The notes under the pieces are model-generated. The model saw only the letters and a list, made by a program, of their open reading frames with translations, made no database searches and was not told the DNA's origin. The position numbers and the translations under genes were made by a program. Below, one piece after another: positions 51,934 to 62,800 of a stretch of 64,000 nt of DNA (positions are counted from its first letter, which is position 1; each line of letters begins with the position of its first letter). Source of the DNA: Bradyrhizobium sp. 190 (GTDB taxonomy: Bacteria > Pseudomonadota > Alphaproteobacteria > Rhizobiales > Xanthobacteraceae); contig NZ_JADPJL010000008.1 in assembly GCF_023073415.1 (NCBI RefSeq), forward strand, positions 372,001 to 436,000. The letters run 5' to 3'.

Positions 51934-52050
51934 GTAGTAATTCGTAGCGTACGCATCTTGACGGACGGTTCAGGCGAAGCTGCAAGCACGCCTAAAATTG
52001 TAAGTGACGTCACCAGTCACCTCGAATTGCAGATGGACCGATGAAACGAT

Positions 52051-52072
52051 GAGGCCGCCCGTTGGCGGCCCC
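52051..52072 (-). terminator. terminator of the 52083 gene (GGCCGCC family)
   Basis: GGCCGCC and GGCGGCC pair around a CGTT loop. On the minus strand it follows the 52083 stop by about 10 bp. One of five related hairpins in the mini-gene region. Confidence 0.6.
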
Positions 52073-52082
52073 ACCGCGAGAG

Positions 52083-52262
52083 CTAGCTTTCCGGCTGCTC
52101 CACATCAGGCGCCCGGGGGCTGGCGTCCGGCGCCTCTTTACTCCTGGCCGAAAGGTCGGCGGCCTTTTCGAGAAAGCCTGCGGCGACATCCGGATCCGTG
52201 GTGGCCATTGCAAATTTGAGAAAGGTTGCCGCTTGTTCCGTTAGATATTTTTTACCCGCCAC
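52083..52262 (-). CDS. small helical protein from a GTG start
   Basis: 59 residues (MAGKKYLTEQAATFLKFAMATTDP, then DVAAGFLEKAADLSARSKEAP). The GTG is the only start in the frame that keeps the YLTEQAATFLKFA helix; proteins with this pattern recur in Bradyrhizobium. Function unknown. The first unit, at the left, of the mini-gene array. Confidence 0.62.
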   Translation of the reverse strand: MAGKKYLTEQAATFLKFAMATTDPDVAAGFLEKAADLSARSKEAPDASPRAPDVEQPES

Positions 52263-52535
52263 AATCTGGTTCCCCGTTACTACCCGTTACTATCCGTTGC
52301 TTCCGAGGCGATTACGCGCTGCGGCGGAATCCGTTCCGGGGGAACAGTACAAAAGTGAACTTAAGGCGGGCACTGTGTCCAGGCAGGCACGCTACTGGTT
52401 GCGGCGTCACTCATCGTTCAGGAGTTATAAGTAGCCGGGCGCAGGCGAGATAGACGACGGACACATAGACTTGGATTGGGCTCGTCCTCAGGCGGGTCTC
52501 CGGCAGATCGGGGGCCAAATGCGGACGGGGCAACT

Positions 52536-52712
52536 CTAGCCGGCTTTTGGCGCGTTCATGGCCTGCTCAACGTCATCAGCCAGTTGGCCCAATTGCTTGG
52601 CCAGTCGGTCGAACATTTCGCGTTTGGTCGTGTCCGTTGCAAGGTCCCGGATCAGCGCCGCTTCGGCTGCAGCGCTCCGAAGCTTCTCCAGCGAGGCTCG
52701 CTAGTCCTTCAC
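52536..52712 (-). pseudogene. small helical gene with a stop at codon 4
   Basis: From a GTG at 52712 (AGGGGA six bases upstream) the frame reads M K D stop (TAG at 52701-52703) and then continues RASLEKLRSAAAEAALIRDLATDTTKREMFDRLAKQLGQLADDVEQAM to a stop at 52536. I recall rhizobial homologues carrying a Tyr at the stop position. A Y-to-amber change is the simplest reading; a later non-ATG start cannot be excluded. Confidence 0.65.
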
Positions 52713-52752
52713 TTGCGGTCCCCTTGCCAGTCCAGGACACTGGGGTGCTGCC

Positions 52753-52992
52753 TTACTTCTTCTGATCGGACAGCAAGTTTTCAAATGAGGTAGGGGGCCG
52801 CAGTCCAGGCGATCTCAGCCACTCATTGACATGAGCGGCCGTCTCGGCCTGCCGGGCACGCCGCAAAAGCAGTTCTCGGGCCATGCTGCCGGGAGGTTGC
52901 TTTTCAGCGGCTTCTTTAAATCTAATCGCCTCTTCCGCTAGCCGCTCTTCAAAGGTCGCCGTGTGATTGACGCGCTTACGCTGCCGAGCCAT
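52753..52992 (-). CDS. mini-gene family protein (paralogue 1)
   Basis: 79 residues from 52992, where AGAGGGA precedes the ATG; a second ATG 24 bp upstream is less well placed. FEERLAEEAIRFKEAAEKQPPGSMARELLLRRARQAETAAHVNEWLRSPGL is shared with the genes at 54166 and 55229 in its last part (RxARxAETAxHxNxWLxSPGL). Helical, basic, function unknown. A palindrome at 53041-53069 and repeat R1 (53077-53156) lie upstream. Confidence 0.7.
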   Translation of the reverse strand: MARQRKRVNHTATFEERLAEEAIRFKEAAEKQPPGSMARELLLRRARQAETAAHVNEWLRSPGLRPPTSFENLLSDQKK

Positions 52993-53040
52993 GGGGTCCC
53001 TCTTAAGCCCACCCATCGCTAATTAAAGGCCGGTGATTTC

Positions 53041-53069
53041 ATTTCGTCTGTCGAGTAGCCGACAGAAAT
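53041..53069. promoter_or_regulatory. hairpin upstream of mini-gene 52753
   Basis: TCTGTCG and CGACAGA pair around AGTAGC, with ATTTC/GAAAT extending the stem. It lies 49 bp before the ATG at 52992 and could be an operator or leader hairpin. Confidence 0.5.
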
Positions 53070-53076
53070 CAAATTC

Positions 53077-53156
53077 AGGCCACTGCCAAAATCAAAGAGG
53101 CCACTGAGGTTGGAATCAGGCCAGTGCCAAATCCCTGGTACTGGCCGAAATAGGCC
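53077..53156. repeat. intergenic repeat R1 (GGCCACT family)
   Basis: AGGCCACTGCC...GAGGCCACTGAGG...GGCCAGTGCC...GGTACTGGCCG. First of four related elements; each lies just upstream of a minus-strand mini-gene. Confidence 0.65.
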
Positions 53157-53177
53157 AACTCAGAGGGCCTATAATGA

Positions 53178-53204
53178 AAGAGGCCGCCAACCGGCGGCCT
53201 CATC
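53178..53204 (-). terminator. terminator of the 53209 gene (GGCCGCC family)
   Basis: GAGGCCGCC AACC GGCGGCCTC. On the minus strand it follows the stop of the 53209 gene and leads into CTTTCATT. Confidence 0.65.
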
Positions 53205-53208
53205 GACC

Positions 53209-53502
53209 TCACTGCTTCGGCATATCCATGCCCTTATGCGGGTCATCGGACTTCATGCCGTCCATCATCATCGCCATGTTTTTGCAGCAGGGGCAGCCGC
53301 CCATGCCCGTGCCCGACTTCTGTTCCGGCTGAGCCTGGCTAGGAGCCGCCGGCCAATCCTTGGCAACCCTTTCGGACATGCTCTTGGAGGCCGCCGGCGC
53401 GCCGCACATTCCGGCTTGCTGGCCACCGCCACCACACATGGCAGACGCGGGCGAAAGACCGAATAGAAGCGCAACGGCGGTTGAGGCGAGAAGCAAGCGC
53501 AT
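53209..53502 (-). CDS. secreted Cys/Met-rich protein
   Basis: 97 residues. Signal peptide about 1-21 (SPASA). The mature protein is rich in Gly, Cys, Met and His: MCGGGGQQAGMCGAPAAS, then GMGGCPCCKNMAMMMDGMKSDDPHKGMDMPKQ. The CxC/CC pairs and the Met run look like a copper or other soft-metal site. A GGAGG seven bases upstream supports the ATG at 53502. No family named with certainty. Confidence 0.65.
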   Translation of the reverse strand: MRLLLASTAVALLFGLSPASAMCGGGGQQAGMCGAPAASKSMSERVAKDWPAAPSQAQPEQKSGTGMGGCPCCKNMAMMMDGMKSDDPHKGMDMPKQ

Positions 53503-53578
53503 GGGGAATCCTCCAGGTTGGGTTCGCGACAATCTACCGCCAGCCGGGAAGAAGCGGCAATCACGTTCGGGTCAAATC

Positions 53579-53650
53579 AGGCCACTACCGATTTCAAAAC
53601 CGGCCACTGAAGCCGGAAACAGACCAGCACCCAAAATTCCAAGTGCCGAA
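53579..53650. repeat. intergenic repeat R2 (GGCCACT family)
   Basis: AGGCCACTACCGATTTC...CCGGCCACTGAAG, with AGCACCC...GTGCCG following. Second copy, about 75 bp upstream of the 53209 gene. Confidence 0.65.
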
Positions 53651-53804
53651 GGTTCAAAGGTCTGACCTGCCGGAAAGTGGCCGCTCATATTGTCAGAATA
53701 CAACGATCTTCCCTGGGAAGCGTGAGTATCGACGCTGGTGGTGCAGGCTTGCAGACGAGTGCGGCATCCTCCCGAACATTCGGAACTGGACAGCCGGAAA
53801 TGAA

Positions 53805-53830
53805 CGAGGCCGCCAACTGAGGCGACCCTT
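53805..53830 (-). terminator. terminator of the 53835 mini-gene (GGCCGCC family)
   Basis: GAGGCCGCC AACT GAGGCGAC, an imperfect member of the family, directly after the 53835 stop on the minus strand. Confidence 0.5.
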
Positions 53831-53834
53831 CGCC

Positions 53835-53936
53835 TCACAGCGCGACGATCAAGATTATATAAACCAGGCCGCAAGCCAGCGCGGCACACCAACCGATCGA
53901 GGCGGCGAAGAGCCAAGTTTCGGGGGTTGCTCGCAT
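53835..53936 (-). CDS. 33-residue membrane mini-protein
   Basis: MRATPETWLFAASIGWCAALACGLVYIILIVAL: one hydrophobic helix covering most of the chain, two Cys inside it. No clear ribosome-binding site. It keeps the array layout of gene then terminator, which is the main reason to call it. Confidence 0.45.
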   Translation of the reverse strand: MRATPETWLFAASIGWCAALACGLVYIILIVAL

Positions 53937-54136
53937 CTAGGTCAGCTTCGAGCAACACGGCCGTTTAATGCTGTCTTGGAACATCGCGCGCTCCCCCCAC
54001 TGGCTGTGCAGGCGGGAGCGCTATCGGTCTCTCAGGCACCGACGCCTACGGGCAGAACCTCGGCCGGTGATCGTAAGCAATGAGGATGTAGCGGTTATGT
54101 TCCAAAGTGAACAAAGGCCAACGACGCGCTGGGGAG

Positions 54137-54158
54137 AGGCCGCCATACTGAGGCGGCC
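54137..54158 (-). terminator. terminator of the 54166 gene (GGCCGCC family)
   Basis: GAGGCCGCC ATACT GAGGCGGCC, immediately downstream of the minus-strand stop at 54166. Confidence 0.65.
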
Positions 54159-54165
54159 TTTACTA

Positions 54166-54366
54166 TTAGATCGGAACCTTCAACCCAGGGGAGGAAAGCC
54201 ACTGGTTCATGTGGGAGGCGGTTTCCGCAAGCCGCGCCAGGCGAATAAGCCTGTCGCGCTCCACTCCAGGCGGAGTGCCTCGCGCTTCTTTCCGCAGACG
54301 CTCGGCCTCTGCTGAAAGGCGCGTGTCGAGCGGATCGAGTCGTTTGAAATGACGCCGCTTGTCCAT
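54166..54366 (-). CDS. mini-gene family protein (paralogue 2)
   Basis: 66 residues from the ATG at 54366 (GGAGCGCGCC before it): MDKRRHFKRLDPLDTRLSAEAERLRKEARGTPPGVERDRLIRLARLAETASHMNQWLSSPGL. Over 85% identical to the 55229 product. The chain is helical and charged, without cysteines. The upstream 130 bp is also duplicated. Confidence 0.75.
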   Translation of the reverse strand: MDKRRHFKRLDPLDTRLSAEAERLRKEARGTPPGVERDRLIRLARLAETASHMNQWLSSPGLKVPI

Positions 54367-54422
54367 GGCGCGCTCCGTTCCCTGCCTGCTAGAGGATGGC
54401 GGGAGCGCAACCGGCGTTCTCA

Positions 54423-54455
54423 TCACCGATAAAAGCCACGTACCGGGCGGTGATG
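54423..54455. promoter_or_regulatory. conserved leader hairpin of paralogue 2
   Basis: ATCACCG ... ATAAAAGCCACGTACCGGG ... CGGTGAT. The same sequence occurs about 1.06 kb downstream before paralogue 3, while the surrounding gene has changed, so the hairpin seems to be kept for a reason. Confidence 0.55.
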
Positions 54456-54493
54456 AACGTCAACGCACTCCTTCCCGGCCGGTTCCGCACACT

Positions 54494-54570
54494 AGGCCAC
54501 TCCCAATTTCAAAACTAGGCCATTAGGGGTCGAAACAGGCCAGTACCCGCATAGCCGAGGTGCTGCTAGA
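54494..54570. repeat. intergenic repeat R3 (GGCCACT family)
   Basis: AGGCCACTCCCAATTTC...TAGGCCATTAGG...AACAGGCCAGTACCC. Third copy, 128 bp before paralogue 2. Confidence 0.65.
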
Positions 54571-54680
54571 CAGCCGTGCCGGCAGATTAGGGCCACTAGG
54601 AAATTGGAACCAATGTTCCCGGCGGGAGTCTAGCCGTGGCTCTCGGCTGTTCCAGCCCCCAAGCCCAGCTGAGAGTTGGC

Positions 54681-54718
54681 GGCCCCGGTCAGGCGGAGAA
54701 AGGCCGGGGCCGTTTTTT
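54681..54718 (+). terminator. strong terminator-like hairpin without a matching gene
   Basis: GGCCCCGG pairs with CCGGGGCC around a 15-base loop, followed by GTTTTTTCT. No plus-strand gene ends here, so the transcript it ends could be a short RNA from about 54560. Confidence 0.65.
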
Positions 54719-54965
54719 CTAATGGCACCTAGAGAGGAGAATTAAGGACACGAACCGCTACGTTGCGGGTGGGGCCGGCCGCGTAGCGCGGCCTCGCAAG
54801 ATAATTGCGTCATTCACATCGTCCACATAGATGAACCGACGGCGACCGCGACGATGCACAATAAAATGTTCGTCCTTCTTTTCATAAAGGGCGAACTCTT
54901 CGTGAACAGTATCGGTTTGACTTCGACTACGAGCGCGACAAAGACGACGGCAAAGGATTGTAAAT

Positions 54966-54990
54966 GAAAGAGGCCGCCAACTGAGGCGGC
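54966..54990 (-). terminator. terminator of the 55003 gene (GGCCGCC family)
   Basis: GAGGCCGCC AACT GAGGCGGC, 13 bp downstream of the 55003 stop on the minus strand. Confidence 0.6.
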
Positions 54991-55002
54991 TGGGGCTGCT
55001 GT

Positions 55003-55215
55003 TTAAGCCTCCGCACTGACCAAAATATCGAACGCCTCGTAAGCCTGCTGCGGCGTCTTTCCTTCCTCGAATGCGTTTTCGAAACTGAAGATCGTATCCG
55101 CCAGAAGGAATTCATCCGGCACAGGAAACAGGGTGCGAAGTTTGGCAAGCCAGTTCGCGTAGGAGGGAGGGTTGAACTTGCCCAAGGTGTCGCTGTCGGT
55201 GAATGAGGTGTGCAT
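55003..55215 (-). CDS. small hypothetical protein in the array
   Basis: 70 residues: MHTSFTDSDTLGKFNPPSYANWLAKLRTLFPVPDEFLLADTIFSFENAFEEGKTPQQAYEAFDILVSAEA. Acidic, with a likely helix-rich fold and no Cys. Starts 13 bp after the paralogue 3 stop, so it shares its transcript. No family recognised. Confidence 0.62.
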   Translation of the reverse strand: MHTSFTDSDTLGKFNPPSYANWLAKLRTLFPVPDEFLLADTIFSFENAFEEGKTPQQAYEAFDILVSAEA

Positions 55216-55228
55216 GGCGTGCTTGCCT

Positions 55229-55429
55229 TCAGGTCGGAACCCTTAACCCGGGGGAGGAAAGCCACTGGTTCATGTGCGAGGCGGTTTCCGCAAGCCTCGC
55301 TCTACGGATGAGCCTGTCGCGCTCCACTCCAGGCTGAGTGCCTCGCGCTTCTTTCCGCAGACGCTCGGCCTCTGTTGAAAGGCGCGTATCGAGTGGATCG
55401 AGTCGTTTGAAACGACGCCCTGTTAACAT
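55229..55429 (-). CDS. mini-gene family protein (paralogue 3)
   Basis: 66 residues, near-identical to paralogue 2 (54166): MLTGRRFKRLDPLDTRLSTEAERLRKEARGTQPGVERDRLIRRARLAETASHMNQWLSSPGL. AGGAGCGCGCC precedes the ATG. Duplicated along with about 120 bp of its upstream region. Confidence 0.75.
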   Translation of the reverse strand: MLTGRRFKRLDPLDTRLSTEAERLRKEARGTQPGVERDRLIRRARLAETASHMNQWLSSPGLRVPT

Positions 55430-55545
55430 GGCGCGCTCCTTTCCATTAGAGGAAGGCGGGAGCGCTACCGGGCGTTCTCATCACCGATAAAAGCCACGTA
55501 CCGGGCGGTGATAAAAGTTAACGTATTTTCTTCCGGCCGGTTCCT

Positions 55546-55650
55546 AAGCCACTAGGGGGTTAAAACAGGCAGTACCAGTGCCCGGGTGCTGGCCGAATCC
55601 GGCCACTCGCCAGTTCAAATCAGGCCACCGAAAATGTCGGAAACCGGACA
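55546..55650. repeat. intergenic repeat R4 (GGCCACT family)
   Basis: Contains AGCCACTAGG, AACAGGCAGTACC, GTGCTGGCC, CCGGCCACTCGCCAGTTC and CAGGCCACCG. It looks like two partial copies fused. It lies about 117 bp before paralogue 3. Confidence 0.6.
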
Positions 55651-55752
55651 GACGGGGCCGGAATTGGGATCTAATGCGTGGCCGGGCGGCCGGGGTGCCG
55701 CCCGGCCATAAAGGACTGCCCCAGCAATTGCTGCTCAGGGGGACGGCTGCAA

Positions 55753-55878
55753 ATGATGGATCGATCCCACGAGATCCCGCAGGACCTCCGTATTCTCGTC
55801 CGCATTGTGTCGGCTTGCACATTAGGCCTCTGGGCATTTGCAGCAGGTTTGCTGATCGGGGTCTTTCTGTTTTCGTGA
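55753..55878 (+). CDS. 41-residue membrane mini-protein
   Basis: MMDRSHEIPQDLRILVRIVSACTLGLWAFAAGLLIGVFLFS: polar first half, one membrane helix in the second. Two start codons (55753, 55756). Plus strand, unlike the array. Short but with a good hydrophobic helix; tentative. Confidence 0.5.
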   Translation: MMDRSHEIPQDLRILVRIVSACTLGLWAFAAGLLIGVFLFS

Positions 55879-55960
55879 TCAAGAGCCTGCGTACTGGCCG
55901 GAAATAGGCCAAGGCGCTCAAAGCCAATATGGCGCTGTTAGAGGATGATGATGAAGAAGA

Positions 55961-55985
55961 GGCCGCCAACTAAGGCGGCCTTTTT
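55961..55985 (+). terminator. intrinsic terminator (GGCCGCC family, with T-tract)
   Basis: GGCCGCC pairs with GGCGGCC around AACTAA, followed by TTTTT. The best terminator of the family, and the only one with a plus-strand T-tract. Confidence 0.8.
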
Positions 55986-56122
55986 CTGTTCCGGCTACCC
56001 ACTTTGGCTGATGAACAGGGCGCGGCAAGATCGCGGCGCTGGCGTGGAGCAAAAAGGGCAACCTCAAAAATCAAAAGGGACCAATTACCTTAGCGGGGAA
56101 TGGAAAGGGGCCACCCGGAAAA

Positions 56123-56137
56123 GAACATATTGCGAAC
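56123..56137. promoter_or_regulatory. LexA/SOS box before recA
   Basis: GAACATATTGCGAAC is GAAC-N7-GAAC, the direct-repeat SOS box typical of alphaproteobacteria. A further GAAC is at 56141. It is 103 bp before the recA start, so recA should be repressed by LexA and induced by DNA damage. Confidence 0.85.
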
Positions 56138-56239
56138 ATAGAACAAACGTGGTACAAGATCCCTATACGCCATCGAATCCCGAACTTGCCTCCGCCCGTT
56201 TGTCCCGCTCGCGAATCCCCGCCATAAGGAGCACATACT

Positions 56240-57328
<1,089 letters not shown>

Positions 57329-57453
57329 TAAGTTTCAGAAACGCTTCAGGGGTTAAGGCCTGAAACGGACGGACGGGTGTTGTAGACGTTGAGTTGCCGA
57401 CGTCTTCAGCGCCCGTTTTGTTTGGTGATTATGCGTGCGCAGGTGATTGGCTT

Positions 57454-58463
57454 ATGAAGCGTCTGATCCTAACCAATACGTCCGGATTCGGTCTTCTTGA
57501 TGCGGGCCTCGCCGACTTTCTCATCCACTTCTGCTATCGCTTCGCGTGGGGGCAGTTGCCGTCCCCGGACGAGCTTCGGCCTATCTCGGAACGCGTTCGG
57601 AGGAACAGGATAGGGGTTATCACTGGTCGGATTATGCCCGCCGGGGGCCTGCTGACGACGAGGAAAGACTAGACCTCAGCCTTGTCGAATTCTACGAGGC
57701 CTACGACGCGATCGAACTGTGGTTCGACCCGCACCCAAACCACCAGTTGCAACTGATCTGGTTGCTCGATCACTTTCGGTCTCACCCGAAGACTGCAGCG
57801 AAACTGGTTTTTCGCCTTGTTGACTTTGATTTGCTTGGCGCGCGCGAGGAGGAACTTCGCAGGTTTGAGGTGTTCGATTTGCCCGTTACGGAGGCGGAAT
57901 TGAATACGGCAAGCCGGAGCTGGCAGGCGTATTGTTCACCGACGCCGGAAGCCTGCTTCGATCTGCTTTCCAGCAATCTGAGCGCCTTGCCGCTGCTGAG
58001 ACCGGCCCTTGTCGAACTGCTCGAAGAGCTGCCCTCCGGCGGGACCGGGCTCGGAGCCACCGAAATGCGGCTACTGGAGATGTTGGCGTGGGGATTTGCG
58101 AACACCAATCCGCTGTTTCATCTGCGGACTATCCGCGGCACGCGCATCTTCGGCGAATGGGAAATCGGCTATCTGCTCGACGGGCTGGCGTTCGGGCCCA
58201 AACCGGCCGTGGCGGGCCTTGATGAGGAACTGCGCACACTTGCGCGGGAGAACCTGAGGGATCGCCATGGGGCCTACTTGCGCAGCCGCCTGTCGCTTAC
58301 CGAGTTCGGCAAGGCCATTGTCGCCCACAAGGAAGACTTCAGCCGGCACAATCCAATCGACCGCTGGTGGGGCGGCACGCACCTGACCAACGATAATCTG
58401 TGGCGCTGGAATCCGGCGCTGATCAAGCCCTCCCGCAGGCAGTCCGAACGAGGCGTGCGATGA
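57454..58463 (+). pseudogene. DUF1835-like protein, first of a tandem pair, frameshifted
   Basis: Starts MKRLILTNTSGFGLLDAGLADFLIHFCYRFAWGQLPSPDEL, then near 57571-57580 must slip by one base to continue AYLGTRSEEQDRGYHWSDYARRGP... to the end, as the neighbour at 58460 does. After the shift: VEFYEAYDAIELWFDPHPNHQLQLIWLLDHF, ELPSGGTGLGATEMRLLEML and DFSRHNPIDRWWGGTHLTND. This is the DUF1835-like type. Needs one missing base in the GAGCTTCGG region to be intact. Stop and start overlap with the second copy. Confidence 0.72.
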
Positions 58464-59431
58464 CGCGTTTGATCCTGACGGCAGATTCCTCAAGTGCGGG
58501 CTGCGTTGTATCGGCCGGTCTTGCCGATCTGGTGATTGCCACCGAGCTTCGGATGGTTTGGGGACCGCCACGTTCCGATGCGGAGCTTGCAGCATTTTTG
58601 GAAGCAAGGACGACGCAAGGGCCGGACTCGAGTTGGCTTTATTCTCAGCCCCGGCAGCGCCGTCAGCTATTCGGCTTCAAGGATCTCGGGTTGACCGAGG
58701 CTTGCGAACGTTGCGAAACGGTCGAACTCTGGATGGGAACGGAGCCGAATGCCCAACTGGTGCTGATCTGGCTATTGGATTATCTCGGCCCGCGGGCGAA
58801 AACCTCAAGGATGGTTTTGCGACACGTGGACGTCTCTCTCGGCGAGGCAGAGCCGGCGCGTCTCGCCAAATCGAAGTTCATGGGCGTCGCCATCACCGAT
58901 GACCATCTTGAGGTCGCAAGCCTTGCGTGGCAGGCCTACCGGGCACCGACGCCACACGCGTGGTTCAATCTGTTGGGGAGGGATTTGAGCATCCTGCCGC
59001 AGCTTAGGCGATGTGTGCTGGAAATGCTCGAAGAGCTACCGGGGCGCACAACGGGGCTTGGCGCGTCCGAACTGCGAATTCTGGAATTGATCGCGGCGGG
59101 TTACGAGCATCCGTTCCGCGTGTTTCCTCATTTTCAGCGCCGCGTGTTCGACTATTGGGAAGCCGGTACTATCCTGGAAAAGCTTGCGCTTGCTCCGGTG
59201 CCGGCCGTGTCAGGCCTTGCGGAGTGGCCGTTCACGCTCGAGATGTACGATGAGCCCGAACGATACGAGCGATACAAGGAAAGCCGGCTATCGCTCACCG
59301 CGCTTGGCAAGGCAATTTTGGCGGGCACCGAGGATTTCAGCCGGCATAACCCGATCGATCGCTGGTGGGGGGGCACGCGGCTGACCAACGACCGGCTGTG
59401 GCGCTGGGACCCCGTCCTGCTCGTGCCGTAG
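58460..59431 (+). CDS. DUF1835-like protein, second of a tandem pair
   Basis: 323 residues, intact. MTRLILTADSSSAGCVVSAGLADLVIATELRMVWGPP, VELWMGTEPNAQLVLIWLLDYLGP, LEELPGRTTGLGASELRILELI and EDFSRHNPIDRWWGGTRLTNDRLWRWDP match the first copy throughout, roughly 45% identical. The family is uncharacterised. Its ATG overlaps the first copy's stop (ATGA), so they were meant to be co-translated. A family E inverted repeat follows. Confidence 0.75.
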   Translation: MTRLILTADSSSAGCVVSAGLADLVIATELRMVWGPPRSDAELAAFLEARTTQGPDSSWLYSQPRQRRQLFGFKDLGLTEACERCETVELWMGTEPNAQLVLIWLLDYLGPRAKTSRMVLRHVDVSLGEAEPARLAKSKFMGVAITDDHLEVASLAWQAYRAPTPHAWFNLLGRDLSILPQLRRCVLEMLEELPGRTTGLGASELRILELIAAGYEHPFRVFPHFQRRVFDYWEAGTILEKLALAPVPAVSGLAEWPFTLEMYDEPERYERYKESRLSLTALGKAILAGTEDFSRHNPIDRWWGGTRLTNDRLWRWDPVLLVP

Positions 59432-59444
59432 CGGGGGTAGACCC

Positions 59445-59534
59445 GTAGGATGGGTAGAGCGCAGCGAAACCCATCATCGTGCCGCACCCGTGGTGACGAC
59501 CGCGATGGGTATCGCTTCGCTCCACCCATCCTAC
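59445..59534. repeat. intergenic inverted repeat (GTAGGATGGG family)
   Basis: GTAGGATGGGTAGAGCGCAG and GCTTCGCTCCACCCATCCTAC form the outer pair, GAAACCCATC / GATGGGTATC the inner. It separates the tandem pair from gcvP. Confidence 0.8.
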
Positions 59535-59538
59535 GAAG

Positions 59539-62406
<2,868 letters not shown>

Positions 62407-62418
62407 GGCGTGCTTTCC

Positions 62419-62784
62419 TTAAGCCGTATGGGCCTTGTAGGCGGCCTCATCCATCAGGCCGCCGAGTTCGCTTTTGTCCGCGATCTTCAGCTTGAAGAAC
62501 CAGGCCTTGCCGCCGGCGTCGGAATTCACCAGCGCGGGCTCGGCGGCGAGCGCCTCGTTGACTTCGAGGACCTCGCCCGAGATCGGCGCGTAGACGTCGG
62601 AGGCGGCCTTTACCGATTCGACCACGGCGGCGGCTTCAGCCTTTTTCAGGGAGCGGCCGACCTTGGGCAGTTCGACGAACACGACGTCGCCAAGCTGCGA
62701 TTGCGCGTAGTCGGTGACCCCGATGGTGGCGACATCGCCCTCGATGTGGAGCCATTCGTGGTCGGATGTGAACAACGTCGTCAT
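62419..62784 (-). CDS. gcvH: glycine cleavage H-protein
   Basis: 121 residues. Lipoyl carrier shuttling the aminomethyl arm between P, T and L proteins. The lipoyl Lys is K59 in [17 protein letters not shown]. The start [12 protein letters not shown] is standard. It lies 12 bp from gcvP and 16 bp from gcvT. Confidence 0.97.
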   Translation of the reverse strand: MTTLFTSDHEWLHIEGDVATIGVTDYAQSQLGDVVFVELPKVGRSLKKAEAAAVVESVKAASDVYAPISGEVLEVNEALAAEPALVNSDAGGKAWFFKLKIADKSELGGLMDEAAYKAHTA

Positions 62785-62800
62785 GAAACGTCCTCGTGAT

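Larger units (their letters stand above)
54367..55002. other. gap with hairpins and possible short remnant
   Basis: 636 bp. It contains the conserved ATCACCG/CGGTGAT hairpin, repeat R3, a strong terminator-like hairpin at 54681-54718, and on the minus strand a coding-like stretch without a start (about 54758-54907: VHEEFALYEKKDEHFIVHRRG..FIYVDDVND). No complete gene. Confidence 0.5.
55879..56239. other. recA upstream region
   Basis: 361 bp between the mini-array and recA. It holds a fifth partial GGCCA repeat (about 55888-55912), the 55961 terminator and the SOS box at 56123. The start is preceded by ATAAGGAGCACAT. Confidence 0.6.

Noticed and set aside
52292..52310. Short CCCGTTACTA tandem units
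   Set aside because: Only two exact units and one imperfect. Too short to interpret, outside any gene.
53077..55650. attC-like integron sites in the mini-gene array
   Set aside because: The GGCCACT repeats lack the expected core-site organisation and length, and no integron integrase is present in the window.
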